Source: Gemmatimonadota bacterium (lineage in GTDB: Bacteria > Gemmatimonadota > Gemmatimonadetes > Gemmatimonadales > GWC2-71-9). From it: DNA of 64,000 nucleotides. The notes under the pieces are model-generated. The model did not search any database, was not told where the DNA came from, and was given only the letters and a program-made list of their open reading frames with translations. This document shows, in pieces, positions 57,375 to 64,000 of the stretch. The position numbers and the translations under genes are program-made. How positions within the stretch are numbered: position 1 is the stretch's first letter; each line of letters begins with the position of its first letter. The stretch spans positions 1 to 64,000 of the forward strand of contig QHUK01000019.1 in NCBI GenBank assembly GCA_003222085.1. Reading direction: 5' to 3'.

Positions 57375-57727
57375 TACCGACCCAGGGCTTGGTACAGCTG
57401 CCATGTGAGAAAGCGGGCGCGGCTTTGGAGGTCGCTCAGGCCAGGCCAGTCCTCCTCGCTCAGTATGCCGGCTTCGTGGGCGAATCGCAGCGCGTACCCG
57501 ACCTCGCTCAGCGATGAAAGGGAGATGTCGAGGAATCGACGGAATTCCTTAGTGCTGCGGCGTGCGGATCCTTCGACGATGTTCACGGCGGCGGAGAACG
57601 CAGCGCGGCGCGTTTGCGAAGTGAGCCCGTAGCGCTCGTCATCTGGGAATTTTCTTGTCACCCGGTAGACCGCCAGGGCGAGCTCGTGGCATTCGCGCCA
57701 AGCGTGAAGCCTTTCGTACCGCGACAT
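57374..57727 (-). CDS. Four-helix-bundle protein (23S rRNA intervening-sequence type)
   Basis: A 117-aa protein of the four-helix-bundle/S23 family (TIGR02436). Signature stretches are LHAWRECHELALAVYRVTRKFPDDERYGLTSQTRRAAFSAAVNIVEGSARRSTKEFRRFLDISLSSLSEVGYAL. Members occur inside 23S rRNA intervening sequences, in DGR accessory proteins (Avd) and as free genes. The RNA or protein partner is unknown. Here it is flanked by inverted gggaggttg repeats. Confidence 0.93.
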   Translation of the reverse strand: MSRYERLHAWRECHELALAVYRVTRKFPDDERYGLTSQTRRAAFSAAVNIVEGSARRSTKEFRRFLDISLSSLSEVGYALRFAHEAGILSEEDWPGLSDLQSRARFLTWQLYQALGR

Positions 57728-57798
57728 GCGCTCGAAAATACGGGGCGCGGGCAGGAAGCTGGGACCATTCTGGCGCGTGGAGAGTCATTACACCGCGA

Positions 57799-57838
57799 TC
57801 AACCTCCCCCGACCTCCCCCGACCTCCCCCAACCTCCC
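57799..57838. repeat. gggaggttg repeat C4 (right flank of the four-helix gene)
   Basis: Four tandem units of acctcccccg type, the reverse complement of C3. Together C3 and C4 bracket a 506-nt unit containing only the four-helix-bundle gene and its 71-nt upstream stretch. Confidence 0.85.
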
Positions 57839-57845
57839 GATAGGC

Positions 57846-58361
57846 TCAGGCTGTCGCCTCGACATTCGGGAACGGCGGCACGTCCAGGAACCACAGCCCC
57901 GCGAGCCGCGAGTTCTTATCCACCTCGACGAGCAGCAGGTCGGCGACGCGCACGACGGTGGCGGCCCGCTGGCGCCCCACGCGGATGTGGAGCACCGATT
58001 CGGTTTGGTTCTTCTCGACCGTGAGCGCCGTGTCCACCTCCACCGCCGCCACCCGCGGCTGCGATTTGCGTCCTGGGAACACGACCCGTCCGTCCTTGGC
58101 GGGCTCTGGGACCGCGAGGTCGTCGCGAGTGCGGATGTCGTCCGGCCACGTGACGACATCGACGCCGTGGATGGCCCCGCCGGCGACGTCGATCACCACG
58201 AACGAGCCATCGCCGCCCTCGAGGTCCACGGTCCCGTTGAGCCCCGTGGTCTTGCCGGTGCCTTTGCACGCGACGGAGAGGATGTCGGTTTCCGGGTCCC
58301 AACGATAGCTCACCTTGGGCAGCTTGCCCGTCAGTGGCTCGATCCGTGCCTCGAATTGCAT
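57846..58361 (-). CDS. Protein with two DUF2283-like halves
   Basis: A 171-aa protein. Each half has the short YDPETD-type signature of DUF2283-like proteins: SYRWDPETDILSVACKG...FVVIDVAGGAIHGVDVVTWP in the first half, and TVEKNQTESVLHIRVGRQ...LLLVEVDKNSRLAGLWFLDVP in the second. The resemblance is by pattern only. The ATG at 58361 was chosen; the longer upstream frame covers the next gene's promoter and repeat. Cytoplasmic, function unknown. Confidence 0.7.
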   Translation of the reverse strand: MQFEARIEPLTGKLPKVSYRWDPETDILSVACKGTGKTTGLNGTVDLEGGDGSFVVIDVAGGAIHGVDVVTWPDDIRTRDDLAVPEPAKDGRVVFPGRKSQPRVAAVEVDTALTVEKNQTESVLHIRVGRQRAATVVRVADLLLVEVDKNSRLAGLWFLDVPPFPNVEATA

Positions 58362-58431
58362 CGGGAACCCGCCTTCCAGCCTCCGCGGAGGGCGGGTAAT
58401 ATAGGCCGCACCTTCGGGAGGAGCTAGGACG

Positions 58432-59682
58432 ATGGAGCGGCGGGAGTTTGTCGCGGTGGCGGGGGCGATCGCGGGGCAGTACCAAACGCGGAACGCGGAA
58501 CGCGGAACGCGGAACAGAATGCCCGAACACCTGTTCCGCGTTCCGACTTCCGACTTCCGCGTTATCCCGAGCCAGGAGCCTTCCCTTCCCCCAGAGGTCT
58601 TCGCCCGCCGCCTGGAGCGGGCCCGGAGCGAGCTCAAGGGCCGCGGGCTCGACCTCCTCATCGCGACGCCCGGCACCAACTACGAGTACCTGGCCGGTTA
58701 CAATCCCGGGCGGAGCGAACGCCTGATCGCCCTGCTCCTGCCGGTCGCGGGCCCGCCGGCGATCGTTTGCCCATCGTTCGAGGTCGAGCGGATCAGGCGC
58801 CACGGCGTCATCACCGAGCTGCACGGCTGGGAGGAGCAGGAGGATCCCCACGCCCTGGTGCGCGACACGGTCCACCGGCTCAGCCCGGGATCGGGGGGCG
58901 GCACCATCGCGCTCGAATCCTCCACGGCGTACCAAACGTTCCTCGGGCTGAGGCGCGCGCTGCCGGGCTGGAAGTTCGTCGACGCAGCGCCGGTGACGGA
59001 GCGATTGCGCGTCATCAAGTCACCCGAGGAGGTGGCGCTCCTGCGCCGCGCGATCGCGATCACGCAGGACGCCATGGCGGCGACGTTCGCCCAGCTCGCG
59101 GTCGGCACCACCGAGGTCGCGGTCGCGCACGCGTTGTCGCGGGAAATGGAGCAGCGTGGCGCACCCGGTGGCGGGCTGGTGCAGTTCGGCCCCTCGAGCG
59201 CGTTGCCGCATGGCGGCCCTGCCGGCCCCAAGCTGGAGCGCGAGACGGTGGTGCTGATCGACTGCGGCTGCCGCGTGGGGGGCTACACCTCGGACATCAC
59301 CCGCACCATCTGGTTCGGCGATCGTCCCTCGGATGAGTTCCGGCGCGTGTTCAACGTGGTGCATGACGCCCAGACCGCCGCGATGGAGCTGGGGCGCCCG
59401 GGCACGCCCGGCGAGGAGATGGACCGCGCCGCGCGCCACGTCATCACCGCCGCACACTACGGTCCCTTCTTCACCCACCGCCTGGGCCATGGGCTCGGCA
59501 TGGACGGCCACGAGCCCGAGTACCTCGTCGAAGGCAACAAGACCCACCTCGAGCCCGGCATGGTGTTCACGATCGAGCCCGGGATCTATCAGCTCGGCAA
59601 GTTCGGAGTCAGGATCGAAGATGACTGCGTGATGACGGAGAGCGGAGTCGAGGTCTTGAGTCAGCGAGCATCCAAGCTCTAG
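58432..59682 (+). CDS. M24 family Xaa-Pro peptidase with repeat-interrupted N-terminus
   Basis: A 416-aa protein. Residues 1-16 (MERREFVAVAGAIAGQ) look like the start of a Tat-type signal (RREF). Residues 17-47 are translated from repeat B3. From about residue 50 a complete creatinase N-domain and pita-bread M24 domain follow, with metal ligands in LIDCGCRVGGYTSDITRTIW, HRLGHGLGMDGHEPEY, MVFTIEPGIYQ and VRIEDDCVMT. The GGGAGGAG ribosome site before 58432 supports this start; an internal ATG (RMPEHLF) would make a shorter cytoplasmic form. Substrate is probably an X-Pro peptide. Confidence 0.9.
   Translation: MERREFVAVAGAIAGQYQTRNAERGTRNRMPEHLFRVPTSDFRVIPSQEPSLPPEVFARRLERARSELKGRGLDLLIATPGTNYEYLAGYNPGRSERLIALLLPVAGPPAIVCPSFEVERIRRHGVITELHGWEEQEDPHALVRDTVHRLSPGSGGGTIALESSTAYQTFLGLRRALPGWKFVDAAPVTERLRVIKSPEEVALLRRAIAITQDAMAATFAQLAVGTTEVAVAHALSREMEQRGAPGGGLVQFGPSSALPHGGPAGPKLERETVVLIDCGCRVGGYTSDITRTIWFGDRPSDEFRRVFNVVHDAQTAAMELGRPGTPGEEMDRAARHVITAAHYGPFFTHRLGHGLGMDGHEPEYLVEGNKTHLEPGMVFTIEPGIYQLGKFGVRIEDDCVMTESGVEVLSQRASKL
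58484..58564. repeat. Two-armed heptad repeat B3 inside the M24 gene
   Basis: The left arm (58484-58516) has four tandem gcggaac units and the right arm (58531-58564) the complementary, slightly different units; about 29 of 33 positions pair around a 14-nt loop. It lies in frame between the signal-like start and the peptidase domain. Its right arm closely resembles those of B1 and B2. Confidence 0.92.
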
Positions 59683-59701
59683 CTACCGAGATAAGCCACG
59701 T

Positions 59702-60895
59702 TCAGTCCGCGAGCTTTTTCCCGAACCCGATGATCCGATCGAGCGCCTTCTGGACGTTGTCCAACGAGGCCGCGTACGATAACCGCACGTAGCGATCGTC
59801 GCCGAACGCCGCGCCCGGTACGAGCGCCACGCCGCTGGCGGTCACGAGCCGAGTGCAGAACTCCGTCCCACTGACCCCGCCGAAGGAGTCCACCCGGAAG
59901 AAGAAATAAAACGCGCCGAGCGGCTCCACGAACTCGACGCCGGGGAGCTCCTGTCGGAAGCGCGCCACCACCACATCCCGCCGCTTGCGGAACTCCGCTA
60001 CCATCCGGGCCACGTCCCGTTCCACCTGGTCGTCGCCGAGCGCGGCGGCGGCGGCGAACTGGGCGGGATGATTCGCCCCCGTCGTGGTGTGCGACTGCAG
60101 CGCCGCCATCGCCTTCGCCACCGGGCCGGGCGCGAGCGCGAGCCCGATCCGCCATCCGGTCATCGCGTAGGCCTTGCTGACGCCGTAAATCACCACGACG
60201 CGCTCGAGCAGCTCGTCCGGCAGATCGAGGAAGGAGGGTGCGGGGCCGGTCCCGTAGTGGATGCGGCGATAGATCTCATCCGCGACGATCCACACCTTGC
60301 GGTCGCGCGCCCAGTGCGCGATCGCCTTGATCTCGGCCTGCGTATACACCGCCCCCGTAGGATTGCACGGTGAGCAGAGGATCAGACCCCGCGCTCCGGG
60401 GACCACGCGATCGAGATCCCGCACGCTCACTTTGAGGCTCCACTCGGGCTCGCCGGGGACGAGCACGGGCCGGGCGCGGGAGAGGTACACGATCTGGGGA
60501 TAGGACACCCACGCCGGAGCGGGAATCGCCACCACGTCGCCGGGGCCAAACAGGGTGAAGCACGCGTTGAACAGCGACTGCTTCGATCCGTTCGACACCA
60601 CGATGTTGTCGGCGTTCACGGGACGGCCGCCGGAGAGCAGCGACAGGTGTTTCGCCGCGGCGGCCCGCAGCTCCAGGATCCCTTCGTTCGCCGGGTAGTG
60701 GGTCTTGCCCTCGCGAATGGCGCGAACGCCGGCGTCTGACGGGAGGGCCGGCGTCGGGAAATCGGGCTCCCCCGCTCCGAGGTCGATCACGTCCTCGCCC
60801 GCCGCCTTGCGCCGCTTCGCCTCTTGCGAGATGGCGATCGTCGCGGACGTCTCGAGGTGCTGCAGGTTGGGGGAGAGGCCGGAGCCCGGAGTCAT
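59702..60895 (-). CDS. Class I/II pyridoxal-phosphate aminotransferase
   Basis: A 397-aa fold-type I aminotransferase resembling aspartate aminotransferases of the Iγ/Iβ groups. Visible: DLGAGEPDFPTPA and SNGSKQSLFNACFTLFGPGD near the N-terminus, CNPTGAVYTQAEI and ADEIYRRIHY (PLP Asp and Tyr), and the Schiff-base Lys in VVIYGVSKAYAMTGWRIG (about residue 230). The C-terminal Arg region YVRLSYAAS binds the substrate carboxylate. Substrate not inferable beyond dicarboxylic or aromatic amino acids. Confidence 0.94.
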   Translation of the reverse strand: MTPGSGLSPNLQHLETSATIAISQEAKRRKAAGEDVIDLGAGEPDFPTPALPSDAGVRAIREGKTHYPANEGILELRAAAAKHLSLLSGGRPVNADNIVVSNGSKQSLFNACFTLFGPGDVVAIPAPAWVSYPQIVYLSRARPVLVPGEPEWSLKVSVRDLDRVVPGARGLILCSPCNPTGAVYTQAEIKAIAHWARDRKVWIVADEIYRRIHYGTGPAPSFLDLPDELLERVVVIYGVSKAYAMTGWRIGLALAPGPVAKAMAALQSHTTTGANHPAQFAAAAALGDDQVERDVARMVAEFRKRRDVVVARFRQELPGVEFVEPLGAFYFFFRVDSFGGVSGTEFCTRLVTASGVALVPGAAFGDDRYVRLSYAASLDNVQKALDRIIGFGKKLAD

Positions 60896-60940
60896 GCGCG
60901 GGACGATAGCCCTGTTCGGTCACGCCACGCAACCGGGTTC

Positions 60941-60990
60941 CCCGGGCTGAAGCCTGGGCCCGGCGCAACGCTGCCCTTAGGGTGGGAACC
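60941..60990. repeat. Short copy of the multi-hairpin repeat (D2)
   Basis: Shares an identical 20-nt core with D1 (60945-60964) and its agggtgggaac end, but lacks the middle hairpin. It lies in the divergent gap between the aminotransferase and the helicase-like gene, ending 5 nt before the latter start. Confidence 0.85.
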
Positions 60991-60995
60991 AGGCG

Positions 60996-62342
60996 GTGCA
61001 GTTGCCTTTCCACGTAGCGCACGGTACGATCCTGCCGCTGGCTCGCCCTTTGACAACCGAGGACGGTGTGACGGGAGCGGATGCGAAGGCGGCGCTGGAG
61101 CGCGGCAGGCCGGTGGTGCTGGTGTGCCCCCCGGCCCCGGAGCAGGCGCACGCCTTGTGGGACCTGTTGGGTCCGACGCTGGGGCTCGGCCCCGGGGTCG
61201 GACCGCCCGTGCTCATCGTCTGCGCCGACGACGCGGCCGCGGCCGGGTGGCCCTCTCTCGCCCCCGCGGGGCTCCGGATCCACGCCGTCACCGGGCTCGC
61301 CCGCAGCGCCCGCCGGCTCAAGGAGCGCTCGCCCCAGGTCCTGACCGGGGCCGTGAAGGACCTGGCCGCCCTGGTCCAGCGCGCCGTGCTCAAGCTCGAT
61401 CAGGTCGCGTCACTCGTGGTGGCGTGGCCCGAGGCGCTCATCGCCGGGGAGCATGCCGGCGCGCTCGACACGCTGCTGGGCGAGGCGCGCGAGGCGCGCC
61501 GCCTGGTGCTCAGCTGGAATCCCGCCCGGTTGACCGATTTTCTCGAGCGGCATGCCCGCAGGCCGCTGGTGGTAGGGACGCTGCCCGTGGACGAGAGCGG
61601 CGCCCCGCTCCCTTCCGTCGGGCGGGTGCGCTACTGCATCGTGCCACCGGGCCGCCGACCGGCGGTCGTGCGGGACGTCCTCGACTCCCTGGACGCCCGG
61701 GAGCCCCTGATCTGGCGCGGCGGTCCGGTTTCCGTGCCCGAGGACCGGCCCGACGCCGTGATCTGCACGGCCCTGCCGTCGCGCGAAGAGCTCGCGGCGC
61801 TCATCCGGTTGGCCGAGCCGGTGGTCTTCATCAGCGCGGCTCAGCTGCCGTACCTGCGCTCCATCGCCACCGTGGCGCCCCTGGCCCTCCCCGGCACGGC
61901 CGACCGCGCACGTGATCGCGCCGAGGAGCTGCGCGAGCGCGTGGCTCGCGTGCTCGAGACCGGTGTCGACCAGGAGCTCGCCCTGCTCGATCCGCTGTTC
62001 GAGCGGTTCGATCCTGCGGAAGTCGCGGCGGCGTTGCTGGCGCTACAACGGGAAACGGGAAGCGGGAAACGGGATGCGGTCGTCGCCGCGACTGGCGAGG
62101 GCGCGCGTGTGAAAGTCTTCGTCAGCCTGGGAAAGAAAGACCGCGCGAGCGCCAAGGATCTCGTCGGGGCCCTCATCCGCGAAGCCGGCGTGGCGAAAGA
62201 CGACATCGGCCGCATCGACGTGCGCGAGACGTTCAGCCTGGTCGAAGTGGCAGCTGGGGCGGCGGATCGGGCCGTGCGGGGCCTCACGGGGACGACGATC
62301 CGCGGGCGCCGGGTGATCGCACGGCTGGACCGGGAGCGGTAG
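60996..62342 (+). CDS. Helicase-like protein without ATPase motifs, with DbpA RNA-binding domain
   Basis: A 448-aa protein. Residues 1-330 follow the outline of two RecA-like helicase domains, but the motifs are missing. There is no GKT P-loop (RPVVLVCPPAPEQAHAL where it should be), WPEAL stands in place of DEAD, and SWNP in place of SAT. Residues from about 368 form a complete DbpA RNA-binding domain (VKVFVSLGKKDRASAKDLVGALIREAG...IDVRETFSLVEVAAGAADRAVRGLTGTTIRGR). The linker RETGSGKRD between the parts comes from heptad repeat A6. It probably binds structured RNA, for example rRNA, without unwinding it. The GTG start follows repeat D2. Confidence 0.78.
   Translation: MQLPFHVAHGTILPLARPLTTEDGVTGADAKAALERGRPVVLVCPPAPEQAHALWDLLGPTLGLGPGVGPPVLIVCADDAAAAGWPSLAPAGLRIHAVTGLARSARRLKERSPQVLTGAVKDLAALVQRAVLKLDQVASLVVAWPEALIAGEHAGALDTLLGEAREARRLVLSWNPARLTDFLERHARRPLVVGTLPVDESGAPLPSVGRVRYCIVPPGRRPAVVRDVLDSLDAREPLIWRGGPVSVPEDRPDAVICTALPSREELAALIRLAEPVVFISAAQLPYLRSIATVAPLALPGTADRARDRAEELRERVARVLETGVDQELALLDPLFERFDPAEVAAALLALQRETGSGKRDAVVAATGEGARVKVFVSLGKKDRASAKDLVGALIREAGVAKDDIGRIDVRETFSLVEVAAGAADRAVRGLTGTTIRGRRVIARLDRER
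62048..62075. repeat. Single-arm heptad repeat A6 inside the helicase-like gene
   Basis: Tandem units gggaaac, gggaagc, gggaaac. It forms the in-frame linker between the helicase-like region and the DbpA domain. Confidence 0.85.
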
Positions 62343-62376
62343 GCTGTCGGAACGCGGACGGCGATATGCCGGTACC

Positions 62377-62796
62377 ATGCCCGTGCACACGACATCCAGC
62401 GAGCCCACGTCACCTGCCGCCGCACGAACGCAGCAGGTCCTCTTACGGGGTTACCACGGCCAGCCCAGCTCCGGTACCGTCACGATCCGCCACTTCAGCC
62501 GCGACGAGCGTGTGCGTCGCGCGTTCGCCGGGCTCGGCAGGTGGTGGGGCGTCGCGGTCGTGTCCGTGCTGATCCCCGTGGCGCACTTCGTCCTCGTCCC
62601 ATCGTTCCTCGCCTACGGCGCCTGGCAGTTCTTCCAGCGGCTCGGCACCGTCGAGCTGGTGATCGACGCGCGCGGCATCTGCCCCGACTGCGGCGCCGAG
62701 CAGCCGCTCGACTTGGCGCAGCGGTGGCGGGCGCCCCAGCCTGTGACCTGCCGCCAGTGTCACCGCGGGCTGCAGCTCGTCCTTCCTTCTCCCTAG
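62377..62796 (+). CDS. Membrane protein with C-terminal zinc ribbon
   Basis: A 139-aa protein. A TM region spans about residues 53-85 (GLGRWWGVAVVSVLIPVAHFVLVPSFLAYGAWQFF). A zinc ribbon follows (CPDCGAEQPLDLAQRWRAPQPVTCRQCHRGL) with CPDC...CRQC. Nothing more specific was recognised. Its TAG stop shares the ctag palindrome with the stop of the opposing esterase gene. Confidence 0.72.
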   Translation: MPVHTTSSEPTSPAAARTQQVLLRGYHGQPSSGTVTIRHFSRDERVRRAFAGLGRWWGVAVVSVLIPVAHFVLVPSFLAYGAWQFFQRLGTVELVIDARGICPDCGAEQPLDLAQRWRAPQPVTCRQCHRGLQLVLPSP

Positions 62797-63758
62797 CGCG
62801 CGATTCGGTCGGCGAGCCAGCGGTAGCTCTCGCCCACGTGTGCATGCCAGTACTTCCAGTCGTGCCTCCCGGGCCACTCCGCATACGTACTGGCGATGCC
62901 CAGCGCCGCGAGCTCGGCGTGGAACGCACGCGCCTGGTCCGCGAGCCTGTCCTGGGTACCCACGTCGATGAACAGCGCGGGCATCGGGCCGCGCGCGGCC
63001 GCAAGGCGTCGCGCCAGCTGCGCCGGATCGCGCGCGGTCCATGATGCGATCGTCCGCCCGAACGCCGGGGCGATCGCCTCCCAGATCCCTCGCCAGTCGG
63101 CGGCGAGCGAATCGATCGACCTGTGGTAGTGCGCCGGCGCCGCGAACGGATGCGGCCCGGCGTAGAGCGGCGACAGCACGCCCGAATGACTCGCGGCCGC
63201 CGAGAATACGTCGGGATGCTCGAGGGCGATCGTGACGGCGCCGAACCCCCCCATGCTCAGGCCCGCGATGCCGCGATGCCGGCGGTCGCCGAGCGTGCGG
63301 TAGGTCGAATCGACGTGACGGACGAGGTCGCGCGCGATGTAGTCTTCGTACCGAGCCTGGACCACACACAGCGCCGGCGCCGCGCGATTCAACAGCGTGT
63401 CGACCAGGCACGCGCCGTAGGGCTGAGGCGCTTCCTCCCAGTTGGTGTACCAGCCGTCGTCGCCGTCCGGCATCACGACGATCATCTCGGGGCTGCCGCC
63501 GGCGATGAGCGAGTCCGCCACCACGTCGATGCTGGCCAGCGATACCCAGTCGGCTTCGTTCCCCGTCAAGCCATGGAGGTAGAAAGCCACCGGGTAGCGC
63601 CGGGCCGGCGCCGTCGCGTACGACGGCGGCAGGTACACGACGTAATGCTTCTCGACGCCGAGTGCCGGGGAGAAGAACCGCTCCACGCGCACCGCGCCGC
63701 GGGGCGGGGCGAGCAGCAGGGCGACGCCGGCAAGCGTCGCGCAGGACCGAGCGAGCAC
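62793..63758 (-). CDS. Secreted alpha/beta-hydrolase esterase (esterase D/antigen 85 type)
   Basis: A 321-aa protein with signal peptide (TLAGVALLLAPPRGA). The alpha/beta-hydrolase core shows the oxyanion region YPVAFYLHGLTGNEADW, the nucleophile elbow IAGLSMGGFGAVTIAL (Ser in GLSMGG), the acidic residue in FIDVGTQDRLADQA and the His in EWPGRHDWKYWHAHVGE. The layout matches esterase D and mycolyltransferase-like carboxylesterases. The GTG start at 63758 gives a full signal peptide. Substrate unknown. Confidence 0.87.
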   Translation of the reverse strand: MLARSCATLAGVALLLAPPRGAVRVERFFSPALGVEKHYVVYLPPSYATAPARRYPVAFYLHGLTGNEADWVSLASIDVVADSLIAGGSPEMIVVMPDGDDGWYTNWEEAPQPYGACLVDTLLNRAAPALCVVQARYEDYIARDLVRHVDSTYRTLGDRRHRGIAGLSMGGFGAVTIALEHPDVFSAAASHSGVLSPLYAGPHPFAAPAHYHRSIDSLAADWRGIWEAIAPAFGRTIASWTARDPAQLARRLAAARGPMPALFIDVGTQDRLADQARAFHAELAALGIASTYAEWPGRHDWKYWHAHVGESYRWLADRIAR

Positions 63759-63775
63759 GACGAGCCTCCTCTCTT

Positions 63776-63809
63776 AAAAGCCGACGGGCCGCCCAGCGGG
63801 GCGACCCGT
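63776..63809 (-). terminator. Intrinsic terminator downstream of the HU gene
   Basis: On the minus strand ACGGGTCGCCC pairs with GGGCGGCCCGT (one G·T wobble) around loop CGCT, followed after CGGC by TTTT. It lies 31 nt after the HU stop codon and is the only hairpin in the window with a good T-run. Confidence 0.75.
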
Positions 63810-63840
63810 GAACTGAGAACCCCGACGCCTACGCGCCGGG

Positions 63841-64000
63841 CTATTTCCGATTATTCACCGCCTGCTTCAGCTGCTTGCCGGCGCGGAACGCGGGGGCGAT
63901 CGACGCCTTGATCTGAATCACGCCGCCCGTCTTGGGATTGCGGCCCATGCGCGCCGCGCGCTTGCGGGCTTCGAAGTTCCCGAAGCCGGTGATCTGAACC
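63841..64000 (-). CDS. HU-family DNA-binding protein, C-terminal part
   Basis: The last 52 codons of a gene that continues beyond the right edge, translated by hand from the minus strand. It reads [25 protein letters not shown], then [23 protein letters not shown]. The [21 protein letters not shown] segment is the HU/IHF signature containing the DNA-binding arm with its NPKTG turn. HU is a nucleoid protein that bends DNA. An intrinsic terminator follows. Confidence 0.93.
   Translation of the reverse strand, partial: VQITGFGNFEARKRAARMGRNPKTGGVIQIKASIAPAFRAGKQLKQAVNNRK

Noticed and set aside
57374-57727. Diversity-generating retroelement accessory gene (avd)
   Set aside because: The protein is in the same broad family, but no reverse transcriptase or template/variable repeats are nearby.

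Overview
The window is 64 kb of GC-rich (roughly two-thirds G+C by eye), densely coded bacterial chromosome with a diderm gene set: small outer-membrane barrels, several lipoproteins, and a System I cytochrome c maturation cluster. No phage, plasmid, transposase, rRNA or CRISPR array was seen. The gene content (DUF1611, V4R, HerA-NurA next to SbcCD, TldD/PmbA, System I ccm) fits a soil-type Gemmatimonadota-like bacterium, but no phylogenetic marker could be compared here, so the assignment is tentative.

Layout. 1-400: tRNA-Thr, tRNA-Tyr and tRNA-Gly on the minus strand, the cluster that usually precedes tuf (outside the window). 474-9441 (minus): uvrA, four tandem small membrane/coiled-coil proteins, a PspA homologue, an AI-2E family transporter, a DUF1611 protein, then cysS. 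9642-15153 (plus): six genes (cutA, TPR, macro domain, transglutaminase, ABC ATPase, ABC permease), each overlapping the next by 4 nt. 15154-20787 (minus): mtnA, a LOG-like protein, ccmE, ccmF, ccmH, a ccmI-like zinc-ribbon protein and a barrel protein. 20904-24091 (plus): enoyl-CoA hydratase, DUF721, gyrB. 24129-31513: deoA, a TPR protein, an M24 peptidase, GAF, ligA, V4R, NTF2-like. 31565-34934 (minus): phosphoribosyltransferase, tldD, pmbA. 34987-38059 (plus): TPR, lipoprotein, acyl-CoA synthetase. 38060-41937 (minus): folE, SDR, M23 peptidase with propeller, Trm112-like protein. 41977-49136: CaCA exchanger, small membrane protein, barrel protein, S8 protease, lipoprotein, ArsB/NhaD-like transporter, GNAT. 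49117-57313 (minus): ubiG, nurA, herA, a lipoprotein, sbcD and sbcC, i.e. a complete Mre11-Rad50-HerA-NurA type DNA-end-processing set. 57374-64000: a four-helix-bundle gene between inverted repeats, a DUF2283-like protein, an M24 peptidase, an aminotransferase, a helicase-like DbpA-domain protein, a zinc-ribbon membrane protein, an esterase and the 3' end of an HU gene.

The least explained feature is a set of short tandem repeats, mostly 7-nt units (gggaaac, gcggaac, gggagcc) and a gggaggttg type, often arranged as two inverted arms around a short spacer so that they could fold into 25-33 bp hairpins. They lie between genes and also inside genes, always leaving the frame open (cysS, ccmI-like, deoA, Trm112-like, M24, helicase-like, nurA, M23 protein). 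Separate palindrome families occur inside pmbA (same peptide twice) and upstream of two genes. This resembles in principle the in-frame palindromic elements of Rickettsia, with a different sequence and architecture.

Gene organisation is extremely compact. Nineteen same-strand junctions overlap by 1 or 4 nt (often GTGA or TTGA), most convergent gene pairs end with abutting or shared stop codons, and several promoter-like hexamer pairs sit so close to the start codon that the mRNA would be leaderless or nearly so.
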